A stretch of 64,000 nt of DNA from Bacteroidales bacterium (GTDB lineage: Bacteria > Bacteroidota > Bacteroidia > Bacteroidales > Muribaculaceae): positions 77,818 to 141,817 of the forward strand of contig QAMW01000017.1 in NCBI GenBank assembly GCA_003150235.1, read 5' to 3'. Position numbers and translations under genes: made by a program. Below, one piece after another: positions 15,119-26,027 of this stretch (positions within the stretch are counted from its first letter, which is position 1; each line of letters opens with the position of its first letter). The notes beneath the pieces were generated by a model. It ran no database searches, was not told where the DNA came from, and was given only the letters and a program-made list of their open reading frames with translations.

Positions 15119-17947
15119 TCAATACCAGGTGATACCGTTGGAGTAGGAGGAGCGCTTGTCGTATTTGAGGTCCTGGAGGAGCGACGACTTGACGGCGATA
15201 TGGAAATTGTAGCTCTTGTACGGGCCCACGGGCACGAAACTTGCCGTCATGGTGAAGCAGTGCAGGTCGCGCGACACGTTGCAGTTCATGTAGGCGAGTT
15301 TGTGAGTGTCAAAATTGTAGCTCGCGCTGAAGCCGAAGTTCCAGTTTTTAGTCGGCTGGATATTGCCCGAGAAGCTCAGGTTCTGGGTAATGCGCGGGTC
15401 ATATTCCATCTTCTCCTTGTTGAAGTTGCCGTAGCCGTAGTTGATGGAGTAGTTGAATGTAAGGCTCCAGGGTACTTCCCATTTCATATAGCCGCCATCG
15501 TTCATCTCCACCATGCTGTTATCATTGTCGCGGTCACGGCGGCGGTTGTTGTTGCCGGAGAAGTTGTCGCCCTCCTCGTCGTCGGGCTCATAGTCTTCGT
15601 CATCGTCGCGGCGGTTGCCCCGCTTGTCGTCGCGCTTGTCTTTTTTCTTGAAGGTGTTGTTGTTAAATGTGTAGGAAAACGATGTACCGGTCGAACGTAG
15701 CCTTCCGAGACCTTTGCCCGCTTTCCAGCGCGGTATGTTGACACGCACCGGATTGCCTGCCGAGTTGAGCTGGTAGGTGTACACGTCCCATGTCGCCGAC
15801 AGGTTGAGGTTGAAGTTTTTAACCAGGCGTATGAGTATCGACGTGTTGATGTCGCTCCAATTCATAGAGTCGGCGGCGAAGTTGTAGCTTTGCGATATGG
15901 AGAGGTTTTCGATAAGCGAGATTTTCTTTTCGCCGATACTGTCGTTGCTCTTCACCTTCATTTCGAGGTTGTTGGCAAGCGAGAAGCTGAGTGACCCTGC
16001 TTTGCCTTGTCCCGGTACGCCAAACACTGCATTGGGGAAGTAGGAATATTTGCGGCTCATCGTCTCTCCGGCTGTGTTCTGGTATTGGTATTGTCCGTAG
16101 TAGCCGAAAAACGACGAGGAGAAATCGGGATTGCCCGAGAACGATATTGACGGGGTTAGCACGTGGCGTATCATCTTCACCTTGTCGCCAAGGAATTTCA
16201 TCGGCTGATAAAAACCGTAGAGCTTCGTGTCGAGCGACACCGAAGCCTGGAAGTCCCATACGTTGTAGAAGCTGTATGACGTGTCACACACCTCCGCCAT
16301 AGCCGCGGGGTCCCAATGGCGGCGCACTTTGGTCGTGTACATGCGGTCGGTGAGCTGTACCGACGGCGTCACGTTGATATATTTGAGCACGTTGAAGGTG
16401 GCGGAGATAGGGATGGAGTGTTTCATGCCGTTGCGCCAATCCTTTATCAGGCTCTTGTGGATAAACTCATCCTGCTTCGCTGTAAGCGAGTTCTGGAGGA
16501 TACCCGAATATGACATCTTGATTTTCTCGTACCAACGCTCCTTGCCGACGGCGCGCTTGCGCTTGAACGGGTAAAACTGCGACATCGTTGCGGTGATGTT
16601 GGGAAACGACACACTCAGCGTCGAGTCCTGGGTGCGCTGCGCGATGTTCATCGTTGTGGAGAGCGACCATTTGGTGTTGGGTATGCGGTAGGTGAGGTTG
16701 ACCGTCGAACTCTTGGTGTTTTCCGTAAACGAGTTGCTGTAATAGCTGTTGACATCGCTGCGGGTATATCCGCTGGTCGAGAAGTTGACGCTTGCCGACA
16801 GGTTCATGTTGGGATTTGCCTTGGCGTCCTGGCTGTGGTTCCAGAGCACCTGGAAATTGGTCTGCTTGGCATAGTCGGGGTTGCCCTTCTCTCCGTATAT
16901 GGTGTTGAGGTAGCTCACATTGAAGCTGCCCGAGAATTTGTAGCGTTTCACGTAGCTTGACCGTGCTGTGAGGCCCCATGAGCCTTTGGTGTATATCTCG
17001 CCGGTGAGTGCGAGGTCCACGTTGTCGTTGATGGCGAAGTAGTAGCCGCCGTTGCTGAGATAGAAACCGCGGTTGTAATCGTCGCCGAAAGTGGGGAAGA
17101 TGACTCCCGACGAATATTTCTCCGAGAAGGGGAAGTAGCCGAACGGCACCGCGAGCGGTAGCGGAAGCCCGGCAAGCACCATGTAGGCGGGACCGGTCAC
17201 GATATTGCTCTTCGGCTTCACCTTCGCTTTGGTGAGCTGGAAATAGAAGTGGGGGTGGTCATGGTCGGAACAGGTGGAGTAGCGGCCGTCTTTCAGGAAG
17301 TACTCGCCATTTTCCATCTTTTTGGTTTTGCCGCCCGTGAGATATCCTTCGCCCTGCTCGGTGACCACATTGTTTATGAAACCGCGCTGGGTCTTGAAGT
17401 TGAAACTCATGTTCTCCGACTCATAGTCGCCGCTGCGGTCGGTAAATATCGGTTTTCCCTCAAGTTCTCCCGTTGAGTCGGGACGACCGAGCGCATGGAC
17501 ATTGCTGGTTGCCATGTCCATCGACACCTCCGCCGCCTGCAGCTTCTGGTCGCCATAGGTCAGTTCGGCGTCGCCATACATATAGGCACTGTTCTGCCCG
17601 ATGAGTATCATCGAGTCCTTGGCGGAAAACTGCACCGTGTTGTCGAGGTCGACTTTCTGGCGGCGTATGCGCGAGGGGCGTGGCATGTCGGGGAGCGCCG
17701 GAGGCACTATCGCCGCAGCCACGGAGTCGGAGTCCATCTCGCTGAAGAGTGTGCGGTCGTGGCGGTTGAGGCGACGCGGTCCCGTCACCGTAACCTGGGA
17801 GTCGGTCACCGTCGCGTCGGAATCGCCTGCGGCAGGAAGGCTTTCATCGGCTGCCCGCGAGGGGAATGATGAAGCCATGGCACTGAGGGCACACAATAGC
17901 ACCACTGTTATTATATATATGTGAGAACGTCTCAATTTCGGAATCAA
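15119..17947 (-). CDS. lptD: LPS-assembly protein LptD-like outer-membrane protein
   Basis: 942 residues. A signal anchor at about 9-25 is followed by a Ser/Asp-rich region, then an OstA/LptA-like jellyroll domain (about 95-230) with repeated strands (SAYMYGDAELTYGDQKLQAAEVSMD) and GRYSTCSDHDHPHFYF, which holds the conserved Cys of this family. The rest is a large beta-barrel (LptD C-terminal domain; PFGYFPFSEKYSSGVIFPTFGDD). The barrel carries a highly charged insertion of about 40 residues (KKDKRDDKRGNRRDDDEDYE), probably an extracellular loop. It inserts lipopolysaccharide into the outer leaflet (family knowledge). It is divergent from tamB with a 95-bp gap. A minus-strand TATCTTTG at 17964-17971 is a plausible -7 element. 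Confidence 0.85.
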   Translation of the reverse strand: MIPKLRRSHIYIITVVLLCALSAMASSFPSRAADESLPAAGDSDATVTDSQVTVTGPRRLNRHDRTLFSEMDSDSVAAAIVPPALPDMPRPSRIRRQKVDLDNTVQFSAKDSMILIGQNSAYMYGDAELTYGDQKLQAAEVSMDMATSNVHALGRPDSTGELEGKPIFTDRSGDYESENMSFNFKTQRGFINNVVTEQGEGYLTGGKTKKMENGEYFLKDGRYSTCSDHDHPHFYFQLTKAKVKPKSNIVTGPAYMVLAGLPLPLAVPFGYFPFSEKYSSGVIFPTFGDDYNRGFYLSNGGYYFAINDNVDLALTGEIYTKGSWGLTARSSYVKRYKFSGSFNVSYLNTIYGEKGNPDYAKQTNFQVLWNHSQDAKANPNMNLSASVNFSTSGYTRSDVNSYYSNSFTENTKSSTVNLTYRIPNTKWSLSTTMNIAQRTQDSTLSVSFPNITATMSQFYPFKRKRAVGKERWYEKIKMSYSGILQNSLTAKQDEFIHKSLIKDWRNGMKHSIPISATFNVLKYINVTPSVQLTDRMYTTKVRRHWDPAAMAEVCDTSYSFYNVWDFQASVSLDTKLYGFYQPMKFLGDKVKMIRHVLTPSISFSGNPDFSSSFFGYYGQYQYQNTAGETMSRKYSYFPNAVFGVPGQGKAGSLSFSLANNLEMKVKSNDSIGEKKISLIENLSISQSYNFAADSMNWSDINTSILIRLVKNFNLNLSATWDVYTYQLNSAGNPVRVNIPRWKAGKGLGRLRSTGTSFSYTFNNNTFKKKDKRDDKRGNRRDDDEDYEPDDEEGDNFSGNNNRRRDRDNDNSMVEMNDGGYMKWEVPWSLTFNYSINYGYGNFNKEKMEYDPRITQNLSFSGNIQPTKNWNFGFSASYNFDTHKLAYMNCNVSRDLHCFTMTASFVPVGPYKSYNFHIAVKSSLLQDLKYDKRSSYSNGITWY

Positions 17948-18042
17948 TCCTATAAATTCTGTGCAAAGATACTACTTGACAGCGTATTTAAAAAATTATC
18001 CTTGCAAGTTTAGCGAATGTTAAAAACAAAAGATGTAACTTT

Positions 18043-21000
18043 ATGTTATATTTTTTAAAAGAACTGTTTATTTACGTGGGACACCTGATAAAAAATACAT
18101 TCATCCGACGTGTGCTTAAAGCGCTGATGTGGATATTGATAGTGTTGCTGTTGATTCCGGCTTTGCTTTATGTGCCATTCGTGCAGGACTTTGTCAAGGA
18201 CATCGCCTTGAAGGAGGTGTCGAAAAGCACCGGCATGACAATCGAGGTAGACCGGTTCAGGCTGAAATGGCCGTTACGGCTGCGGCTTGAGGGGGTCACG
18301 GTCGTGGAGGCACAAGGCGACACGATGCTGCGTGCGGGTGATGTGGCTCTAAATGTGGGCATGATGCAGTTGCTCCGCCTTGACATCCATGCCGATGCCG
18401 AGCTTAACGATGTGCGTTATCAGCTCGGTACACCTGACTCGGTGATGTATCTCGTGGCGGATGTTAAGAATTTCAGGCTGAATCCTTCCAATTATGACTT
18501 GAAGCACCAGCGTATCAATATAAGCAAGGCGCGTCTTGACGGAGGTGATGTCACGCTGCTGTTCAACGGCACCGACACTACCGCGACACCGGTCGACACC
18601 ACCGCATCGATGCCGCTTGTCATCAACGCCGGGCTTATCGAACTTCACGATATCAACTACCGAATGGCGATGCTGCCCACTATTGACTCGCTGGGAGTCA
18701 ATGTGCCGCTCGCCCGCTTGCGCGACGGGCTTGTCGACATGGGCAAGAAGCGCATCCATGCCTCGTCGCTCAGCGTCGACTCCATATCGGCGGCTTACCT
18801 CACCCCTTCGCTTGAATGGCTGAAGACTCATCCGGTCGACAGTGCGCTTGTGGCACATACCGACACGGTTGTCACTCCATCAGATGAAATGTGGGTCATC
18901 ACGGGCGATTCCGTCAGTCTTACCGCTAAGGAGGGACTATATGCCATGCGCGGTGCCGTGCCGCAACCCGGTCTTGACATGAGTTATCTTCAGGTCCGCG
19001 ATGTGGATATCCGCGTTGACTCGTTCTATAATAAAGGGGTGTGCATTGATGTGCCTTTGCGCTGGCTCGCCGCCAAGGAGCGTTGCGGTGTCACCCTCGG
19101 TGCATCGGGGCGTTTCTCGATGGATAGCGTGGCTATGCGCGCCGAGCGGTTTGATATCACCACTCTTTTCTCTCAGTTTAATTTCAGTGCCATGATGGGT
19201 ATGGGCGACTTCGCTTCCGACCCCTCGTTGCCGCTTGAACTTAAGGCAATCGCCCGCGTTGGGTTGCCCGACTTGGAAATGATCATGCCCTCGATGGAGC
19301 CGATGCTGAAAAACGTGCCGCGCTACAACGACATGAAACTCGAAGCCGACATCAACGGCACCGTCTCCGACCTTTCCGTCGACCTGCTGTCGGCAGCTCT
19401 TCCGGGCTACATGAATGTCGAGATGCGAGGTAATGTCGTTGAAATGATGAACCCCGACCGCCTCGGGGGACGTATCGACATTGAGGGACGGCTCAACAAC
19501 GTGAATTTCATAAAGCCTACGGTGCTTGAGGCGAAACTTGCCAAAGAAATCAACATTCCCCCCATCAGGCTTGCCGGAAGGGTCGACATGAACCGTGGTG
19601 CCATAAAGGGCAATCTGGATGCCTATAGCGGCGGTGGCGCGGTACTTCTTGATGCCGCCTGGAACGGTCGTGTCGAAAGTTACGACATGGATGTCGCCAT
19701 GCAGGAATTTCCCGTAGCCTCGATAATGCCGGGACTCGGTGTCGGCAATGTGTCGGCTACTGCGGCGGTAAAGGGAAGGGGATATAACCCCATGTCGCCG
19801 CGCACCTCGATTGACGCTCAGATAGATGTGACTGCGGTCGAATACCAGAAAATCGTCTATTCCGACATACGCGCATGGGCGCAGCTCGACAGCGGCAAGG
19901 TCGATGCCGGGGTGATGTCGATGAATCACGACGCCAATTTTGACCTGACGCTTACGGGCGCTCTCTCCGCCGACTCATACGAGGCGCAGTTTGAGGGCGA
20001 TGTGCGTAATCTTGACCTCATGGGGCTGAAAATGTCGCCTACCATGTCGAAAGGGTCGTTTGCCATCTCCGGTAACGGGCGTATGGTCCCGAAGCAAAAC
20101 ATAATAGATGCCGACGTGAAGGTGACCGACCTTATGTGGGATATGCCCGACATGAGTCTGTCCACTCCGCAGATTGACGCGTCGCTTGCCTCCAATGATT
20201 CCACAATGACCGTAAAGTTGCAGAATGAGTCGCTTAACACCATCCTTGTCGCCGGATGCCCGCTCGATTCATTCACCACGCGGCTCACCTCCACCATGGC
20301 TCTCCTCGACCGCAATATCGCGGCGAAACGCATAGATATCGACTCGATACAGAAATCGCTTCCTCCTTTCGTGCTTGAATTGCAGTCAGGGCGCAAGAGC
20401 ATTCTTTCCGGCTTGCTTGAACCGTCGAAAGCCTCGTTCAATTCGCTCAGCCTCAATATGCGCAACGATTCGCTGATGCGTATGAATGGTGACGCCTACG
20501 GCATCGCTTTCGGCGACACTCGCATCGACACTGTTAAAATCAACGCCTTCCAGCATGGTAAATATCTCGTGTTCCGTGCGTCGATGAACAACCGTCCGGG
20601 CACATTTGACGATTTCGCCCATGTCACCGCATCGGGCTTCATCGCCAACGAAAACCTCTCTGTGTTTGTCAACCAGTCCAATATTCAGAATGAGATAGGC
20701 TTCAAGCTCGGCGTGAATCTTGCTGCCGCCGATTCGGTGATAACCTTGCGCATGACGCCGCTCAAGCCGGTGATCGGATATAAGACCTGGAGCATTAATC
20801 CCGACAATATCATAAGCGTCAATCTCCTTAAGAAGCATATTGACGCCAATCTTAATCTTACCAACGGCGATAGTCATCTGAAGATTTACACGGAGCATGG
20901 CGGCGGCGAGCCGGAGGGACAGGAGGATATCATAGTGAATGCTTCCGGCATACAGCTTGCCGACTGGCTGTCGCTGTCACCGTTCGCGCCTCCGGTGAAA

Positions 21001-22908
21001 GGTGTCGCAGGCGCCGATATCCGTCTTGGCTGGAATGCAGAGGAAAAATCGATTACCGGCAACGGCAATGTATCGCTCGACGACCTTTTCTATGGCGGAG
21101 AGCGTGTGGGCTCGTTCCTCTTTGATGTCGGGCTTACGACCGATGCATCGGGAGTGGTCAATGCCAGCACGTCGCTCATGGTCGACAGCATGAAGGTGAT
21201 TACCGCTGTCGGGAAGCTCAACGACAGCACTGCCGTCAATCCGTTTATGCTCGATTTCTCGATGATACACTTCCCGCTGCGCATAGTCAACCCGTTCCTG
21301 CCCCCCGGCATGGCGAGCCTGAGCGGTATGCTCAACGGCGAGATGGATGTCACCGGCACTCTCGCGTCGCCTACGTTCAACGGCTATCTTGACTTTGACT
21401 CGGCGGCGGTGATGGTCGACATGATAGGTACTGCGTTCAGCTTCTCTGAAAACAAGATACCGGTCGACAGCAATGTGGTGACTTTTGACAACTATACCAT
21501 TTCCGCTAAAAATGAGAATCCGCTTTACATCAATGGTTTGGTCGATATGAAAAATCTCATGTCGCCAATGATTGACCTGTCGATGAAGGCGCGTAATATG
21601 ATGATTATCGACTCTAAGAAGAAAAAGAGCGTCGATGTCTACGGCAAGGCTTACATAGACCTTGACGGCTCGGTGAAAGGCAATCTCGATTTCATGCGTG
21701 TCAACGCGCGTCTCGACCTGCTTGAAGGCAGTAATGTGACATATGTGGTCAATACCGTGACCGACGGGCTCAGCACTCTCGGGACGACTGACGACGATAT
21801 GGTGAGATTCGTGCAGTTTGCCGACACGGCTGCTGTCACTCTTGCCGATACGATTGCCAATTCAGGCATGGCGATGATGCTTGACGCCCAACTGATAGTG
21901 TCGCAGGGCACAACCATTAACGTCGACATCTCCGCCAACGGTCAGGACAAGGCGCAGATTCAAGGCACGGCTAACCTTAACTTCTCTATGTCGCCATTCA
22001 GCGATATGCGTCTCACCGGGCGTTTCAACATCGACAACGGTTTCGTGCGCTACACGCCTCCGTTGATGTCGCAGAAGCTATTTAATTTCGAGAGCGGAAG
22101 TTATGTGGCGTTTAACGGCGACATGATGAACCCGATACTGAATCTCCATGCCCATGACACGATGAAGGCTAACGTCACCGAGAGCGGTCAGGACTCGCGT
22201 CTCGTCAACTTTATCGTGGCGCTGAATGTGACCGGTACGCTCAACAACATGGATGTGGGATTTGACTTGTCGACCAACGATGACCTAACCGTGCAGAACG
22301 AGCTGGAGACCATGAGTCCCGAGCAGCGCGCCAACCAGGCGATGAACCTGCTGCTCTATAATGTGTACACCGGTCCCGGCACAAAAGCGTCGGCTAATCT
22401 CGGCGGCAACCCGCTCTTCTCGTTCCTTACCTCCAGATTGAACTCATGGGCGGCAAACACGATAAAGGGTGTCGACATCAGTTTCGGCATAGATCAGTAT
22501 GACCGCACTGCCGACGGAGCCACTTCCACCACCACGAGCTACAGTTACCGCGTGAGCAAGTCGCTTTTCAACGACCGCTTCAAGATTGTCGTGGGCGGAA
22601 ATTACTCGACCGATGCCAACATGGATGAGAATTTCTCCCAGAATCTTATCAACGACATATCGTTTGAATACATGCTTAACCGCAGCGGCTCGATGTATGT
22701 AAGGCTGTTCCGCCATGTCGGATATGAGAGCATCCTCGAAGGTGAGGTGATACAGACCGGTGTCGGATTTGTCTACCGCCGCAAGCTCGCTTCGCTCCGT
22801 GACATGTTCCGGTTCCGCCGTCGTCAGCCTTTTGATGACGAGGTGGCTGTGCCGGCAGTCAATAACACTTCAAATGACGAGAAAAAAGATGAAGGCAAGA
22901 CTGAATGA
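18043..22908 (+). CDS. TamB-like translocation/assembly module protein
   Basis: 1,621 residues. One N-terminal membrane anchor (about 25-47, ALMWILIVLLLIPALLYV) is followed by AsmA/TamB-type repetitive beta-structure throughout. The C-terminal DUF490/TamB domain is recognisable in FNFESGSYVAFNGDMMNPIL, the DLTVQNELETMSPEQRANQA stretch and the SYSYRVSKSLFNDRFKIVVGG end. TamB-like proteins form a long hydrophobic groove bridging the inner and outer membranes for lipid or outer-membrane protein delivery. It is followed directly by an Omp85-type partner whose start overlaps its 3' end, the classic TAM arrangement. The length exceeds proteobacterial TamB (about 1,260) but fits Bacteroidetes forms. 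Confidence 0.9.
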   Translation: MLYFLKELFIYVGHLIKNTFIRRVLKALMWILIVLLLIPALLYVPFVQDFVKDIALKEVSKSTGMTIEVDRFRLKWPLRLRLEGVTVVEAQGDTMLRAGDVALNVGMMQLLRLDIHADAELNDVRYQLGTPDSVMYLVADVKNFRLNPSNYDLKHQRINISKARLDGGDVTLLFNGTDTTATPVDTTASMPLVINAGLIELHDINYRMAMLPTIDSLGVNVPLARLRDGLVDMGKKRIHASSLSVDSISAAYLTPSLEWLKTHPVDSALVAHTDTVVTPSDEMWVITGDSVSLTAKEGLYAMRGAVPQPGLDMSYLQVRDVDIRVDSFYNKGVCIDVPLRWLAAKERCGVTLGASGRFSMDSVAMRAERFDITTLFSQFNFSAMMGMGDFASDPSLPLELKAIARVGLPDLEMIMPSMEPMLKNVPRYNDMKLEADINGTVSDLSVDLLSAALPGYMNVEMRGNVVEMMNPDRLGGRIDIEGRLNNVNFIKPTVLEAKLAKEINIPPIRLAGRVDMNRGAIKGNLDAYSGGGAVLLDAAWNGRVESYDMDVAMQEFPVASIMPGLGVGNVSATAAVKGRGYNPMSPRTSIDAQIDVTAVEYQKIVYSDIRAWAQLDSGKVDAGVMSMNHDANFDLTLTGALSADSYEAQFEGDVRNLDLMGLKMSPTMSKGSFAISGNGRMVPKQNIIDADVKVTDLMWDMPDMSLSTPQIDASLASNDSTMTVKLQNESLNTILVAGCPLDSFTTRLTSTMALLDRNIAAKRIDIDSIQKSLPPFVLELQSGRKSILSGLLEPSKASFNSLSLNMRNDSLMRMNGDAYGIAFGDTRIDTVKINAFQHGKYLVFRASMNNRPGTFDDFAHVTASGFIANENLSVFVNQSNIQNEIGFKLGVNLAAADSVITLRMTPLKPVIGYKTWSINPDNIISVNLLKKHIDANLNLTNGDSHLKIYTEHGGGEPEGQEDIIVNASGIQLADWLSLSPFAPPVKGVAGADIRLGWNAEEKSITGNGNVSLDDLFYGGERVGSFLFDVGLTTDASGVVNASTSLMVDSMKVITAVGKLNDSTAVNPFMLDFSMIHFPLRIVNPFLPPGMASLSGMLNGEMDVTGTLASPTFNGYLDFDSAAVMVDMIGTAFSFSENKIPVDSNVVTFDNYTISAKNENPLYINGLVDMKNLMSPMIDLSMKARNMMIIDSKKKKSVDVYGKAYIDLDGSVKGNLDFMRVNARLDLLEGSNVTYVVNTVTDGLSTLGTTDDDMVRFVQFADTAAVTLADTIANSGMAMMLDAQLIVSQGTTINVDISANGQDKAQIQGTANLNFSMSPFSDMRLTGRFNIDNGFVRYTPPLMSQKLFNFESGSYVAFNGDMMNPILNLHAHDTMKANVTESGQDSRLVNFIVALNVTGTLNNMDVGFDLSTNDDLTVQNELETMSPEQRANQAMNLLLYNVYTGPGTKASANLGGNPLFSFLTSRLNSWAANTIKGVDISFGIDQYDRTADGATSTTTSYSYRVSKSLFNDRFKIVVGGNYSTDANMDENFSQNLINDISFEYMLNRSGSMYVRLFRHVGYESILEGEVIQTGVGFVYRRKLASLRDMFRFRRRQPFDDEVAVPAVNNTSNDEKKDEGKTE

Positions 22909-25201
22909 TATTTTTTCCCGCTATGGCATCATGCCGTTGCTTGCCGCCATCATGCTAATGGCGGCTGTGACTTCATGCTCGACGACAAGCCGTCTCGGCA
23001 AGGACGACATACTTTATACAGGCGTGAAAAAGGTTACGGTGACTCCTGCCGAGGGTGAGACGGTGCCGGAAGGGGTGAAAGAAAAAATCAATACGGCGGT
23101 TAAGGTCGACCCCAACGGATTGAAGGTCATGGGCATGAATCTGCAATGGATTCCCATAGGGTTGTGGACTTACAATCACATGAGTAACCCGGAAAAGGGG
23201 CTCAAGCACTGGCTTTATGAAAAGCTCGTGCAGGAGCCTGTGCTGATAAGCGATGTGCGCCCCCAGTTGCGCACAAAGATGATCGAGAATGAATTGAGTA
23301 ATTCGGGATATTTCCGCAACAGTGCATCGTATGAGCTTGTCTACAGTAAGAAAAATCCCAAGAAAGCAAAGATTTCCTACGATATACAGACCGGTCCGGC
23401 TTATCTTCTTGACTCGATTGAATATCTGCCTGATACATGTCATCTCTATCATAAGATTGACTCGATTGCGCGGTTCAACGAGTATCTGCGCAAAGGGGAG
23501 CGTTACTCGACCGACTCGCTGAGCACCGCCCGCATACGTATCGCCAACTCCCTGCGTAATCTCGGCTACTACTTTTTCTTGCCGGAATATATCGAGTATC
23601 TTGCCGACAGCACCATCACGCGTGAGCGCATAGCATTGCGCCTGTCTATTGCGCGCAATGTGCCTAAGTTTGCCCTGCAGCGTTACCGCACGGGCGATGT
23701 GACGGTATATATCAACCGAAATCAGGGTGGAGGCACACCCGACACATTCCAGACGCGGCGCGCAACCGTGGTGCAGATGATGCCCTCCAAGCTGCGCACC
23801 GCCATAATCCCGGAATGTGTCACTTTCCGCAAGGACAAGTATTTCTCCGTTCGCGACATGAACCGTACACAGACCTATCTGTCGCGTCTCGGCATATTCA
23901 ACTATATCAATATCCAGGCGATTCCCGACACGACGTCACGTGAGCCGGTGCTCGATGTGCTGGTCGAGTGTACGTTTGACGCGCCTTACGAGGCGAGTAT
24001 CGAGGCAAATGTATCGTCGAAGTCCAACAGTTACCTCGGTCCCGGTCTTACCGTGGCGGTGACCAACCGCAATCTGTTTGGGGGCGGCGAGCAGCTGCGT
24101 GTGGCGCTTACCGGGTCCTACGAATGGCAGACGGGGCGCGACCGTAGTTCGGTGTTCAACAGCTATGAGGTAGGACTTAACGGGTCGCTTGCGTTCCCGC
24201 GTGTGCTTGCCCCGCGATTTATACGCCTGTCGCGGCGCAATCTCAACTGGACGCGGTTCTCGCTTAACGCCGACCTCCTTAACCGTCCGCATTACTTCAA
24301 CATGGCACAATTCAGCGCGTCGATGAACTACGACTGGCAGCTCAGGAAATATTTCACCTACACCTTCACGCCGCTGAAACTCACCTATACCAAGATGATG
24401 CGCACCACCCATGAATTTGACTCCATAATCGGTGCCAATCCTGCCGTGGGGCTGAGTTTCCGCAACCAGTTCATCCCGCAGATGTCGTGGTCTATGATTT
24501 ATGACCGCCGCATCAACCGCAACAACCACATCAATATCCAGGCATCCATCCAGGAAGCGGGCAATATCTGCTGGGCGTTGTGGAGCGCCTGCGGGGTCAA
24601 GGGAGAGAAGAAACTTTTCGGTATGCCGTTCTCGCAATTTGTCAAGGGCACGGCGCAAGTGGTGTATTCGCGCCGCTTCCATTCCGAAAACTGGCTCGTC
24701 ACGCGTATATTCGGGGGCATAGCCCATGCTTACGGCAATGCCTCGGAAGTGCCTTATAGCGAGCAGTTTTATATCGGCGGTGCCAACTCCGTGCGCGCGT
24801 TCACGGTGCGCAGCATCGGTCCGGGAAGCTACCACCCCGAAGGTTCCGGCTCAAACAATTTTGACGAAACCGGTACATTCAAGTTTGAGTTCAATGTAGA
24901 ATACCGTTTCCGCATATACGGTCCGCTCCACGGTGCCGCGTTCCTCGACACCGGTAATGTGTGGCTGCTCAAAAACGACCCTTCGCGCCCCGGCGGCAAA
25001 CTTGAAGGCAAGCGTTTCTTTAAGGATCTCGCCGTCGGTACCGGCGTCGGCTTGCGAGTCGACATAAGCATGCTTGTAATCCGTGGCGACCTCGGCATAG
25101 GCATCCACGCCCCCTACAATACCGGCAAGCGTGGCTATTACAACATGACCTCCTTCAAAAAATCCCTCGCCTTCCACCTCGCCATCGGCTACCCGTTCTA
25201 A
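22889..25201 (+). CDS. TamA-like Omp85 outer-membrane protein
   Basis: About 770 residues from the ATG at 22889, chosen because it starts a lipoprotein-type signal (LLAAIMLMAAVTSCSTTSRL); an ATG at 22874 is an alternative, and a longer in-frame extension to 22760 only overlaps tamB. POTRA-like domains at about 45-380 (KKVTVTPAEGETVPEGVKEK, DSLSTARIRIANSLRNLGYY) precede a 16-strand Omp85 barrel with the conserved segment FYIGGANSVRAFTVRSIGPG and GTGVGLRVDISMLVIRGDLG, ending in GYPF. Role: outer-membrane partner of the TamB-like protein (family knowledge). It overlaps tamB by 20 bp, so translation is likely coupled. A lipid anchor on a TamA-like protein is common in this phylum. Confidence 0.9.
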   Translation: MKARLNDIFSRYGIMPLLAAIMLMAAVTSCSTTSRLGKDDILYTGVKKVTVTPAEGETVPEGVKEKINTAVKVDPNGLKVMGMNLQWIPIGLWTYNHMSNPEKGLKHWLYEKLVQEPVLISDVRPQLRTKMIENELSNSGYFRNSASYELVYSKKNPKKAKISYDIQTGPAYLLDSIEYLPDTCHLYHKIDSIARFNEYLRKGERYSTDSLSTARIRIANSLRNLGYYFFLPEYIEYLADSTITRERIALRLSIARNVPKFALQRYRTGDVTVYINRNQGGGTPDTFQTRRATVVQMMPSKLRTAIIPECVTFRKDKYFSVRDMNRTQTYLSRLGIFNYINIQAIPDTTSREPVLDVLVECTFDAPYEASIEANVSSKSNSYLGPGLTVAVTNRNLFGGGEQLRVALTGSYEWQTGRDRSSVFNSYEVGLNGSLAFPRVLAPRFIRLSRRNLNWTRFSLNADLLNRPHYFNMAQFSASMNYDWQLRKYFTYTFTPLKLTYTKMMRTTHEFDSIIGANPAVGLSFRNQFIPQMSWSMIYDRRINRNNHINIQASIQEAGNICWALWSACGVKGEKKLFGMPFSQFVKGTAQVVYSRRFHSENWLVTRIFGGIAHAYGNASEVPYSEQFYIGGANSVRAFTVRSIGPGSYHPEGSGSNNFDETGTFKFEFNVEYRFRIYGPLHGAAFLDTGNVWLLKNDPSRPGGKLEGKRFFKDLAVGTGVGLRVDISMLVIRGDLGIGIHAPYNTGKRGYYNMTSFKKSLAFHLAIGYPF

Positions 25202-25300
25202 AGAGTTGTCAGATTTCAGTTTTCAGTCGTCAGTTTTCAGTTGTCGGCGCGTAGCTGTAGGGGCGCCTGGAAGGGCGCCCGCCTGGCAAGGAAGGTAGTG

Positions 25301-25509
25301 TTGCCCGAAGGGCATCATCTGAATTTAGCCGGGGTGTTGAGCGTAGCGAAACCCCCGGACGGCATTGCATTAGCTGATGTTTCCGTAGGAATCATCACGG
25401 AGCGGTTTTGATGATTCCCTGTCGGGAAACATTCCACTTTTGCTTGTTTTCCGTCGGTATCGCTATGCTCAACCGACGGCTAAATTTGGATTTTTTCCCG
25501 CAGGGAAAA
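25301..25509. repeat. Family C palindromic element, copy 3
   Basis: It starts with ttgcccgaagggcatcatc and ends with tttttcccgcagggaaaa. Inner arms tagccggggtgttgagcg and gctcaaccgacggcta flank tgtttccgtaggaatcatc and gatgattccctgtcgggaaa. Confidence 0.8.
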
Positions 25510-25597
25510 GGTTTTTGCCATATTGTAACGCGTAGCCGTAGGGGCGCCTGGAAGGGCGGCCGCGATGCGAGGGCTGGTGCGGTCGAGCTTCCCCTCA

Positions 25598-25875
25598 ATG
25601 TCACTAACTTAAGGATTTTGCCCTGAAAGGGCAAGATGGGGGTAACCGCGGGTAGCCCCGAAGTGGGCACCCGTGGAAAGCGATACCGCCACAACAACGC
25701 AACCCTGAAACGGGTTGCATAAATATATGCTAATCAAGCGGCTATGCAACCCGCTCCGGGTTGAACCAAGGAGAGAGGAGCTTGCGCCACGGGTATGCCT
25801 ACGGCATTACCCGCGGATAACAGGATGAATCCCCCTTTCGGGGATTTATGGCTCTTCTGCTTAAGTTAGTGACAT
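25598..25875. repeat. Family E element, 278 bp
   Basis: Terminal inverted repeats are atgtcactaacttaag and cttaagttagtgacat (16 bp, perfect). Inside are paired blocks ccgcgggtagccccg/cggggc, caaccctgaaacgggttg and gggtatgcctacggcattaccc, i.e. a chain of stem-loops. It is preceded by a family B unit. No coding sequence is present. Confidence 0.85.
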
Positions 25876-26027
25876 CGCCTGGAGGGGTGCCTGAAACACA
25901 TTGTCAGGTAATTTTTCAGTAGGCAGTTGTCAGATTTCAGTCAGCCTTCAGCTTTCAGAGTCCTCTGAGTCATCCGAGTCATCCGATAGTGTATGGCTGT
26001 ACCATGGTGCAGTCGCTCTCTATCGCC

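Noticed and set aside
14852..15700. 282-codon plus-strand frame
   Set aside because: It runs from a repeat into the antisense of lptD; the protein has no recognisable structure and the true gene is on the other strand.
18937..19929. 330-residue minus-strand frame within tamB
   Set aside because: Shadow; the TamB-like frame is continuous over 1,621 codons with family features.
22760..22888. Upstream start for the TamA-like gene
   Set aside because: The extension lies within tamB, lacks a signal, and the ATG at 22889 opens a typical lipoprotein signal.
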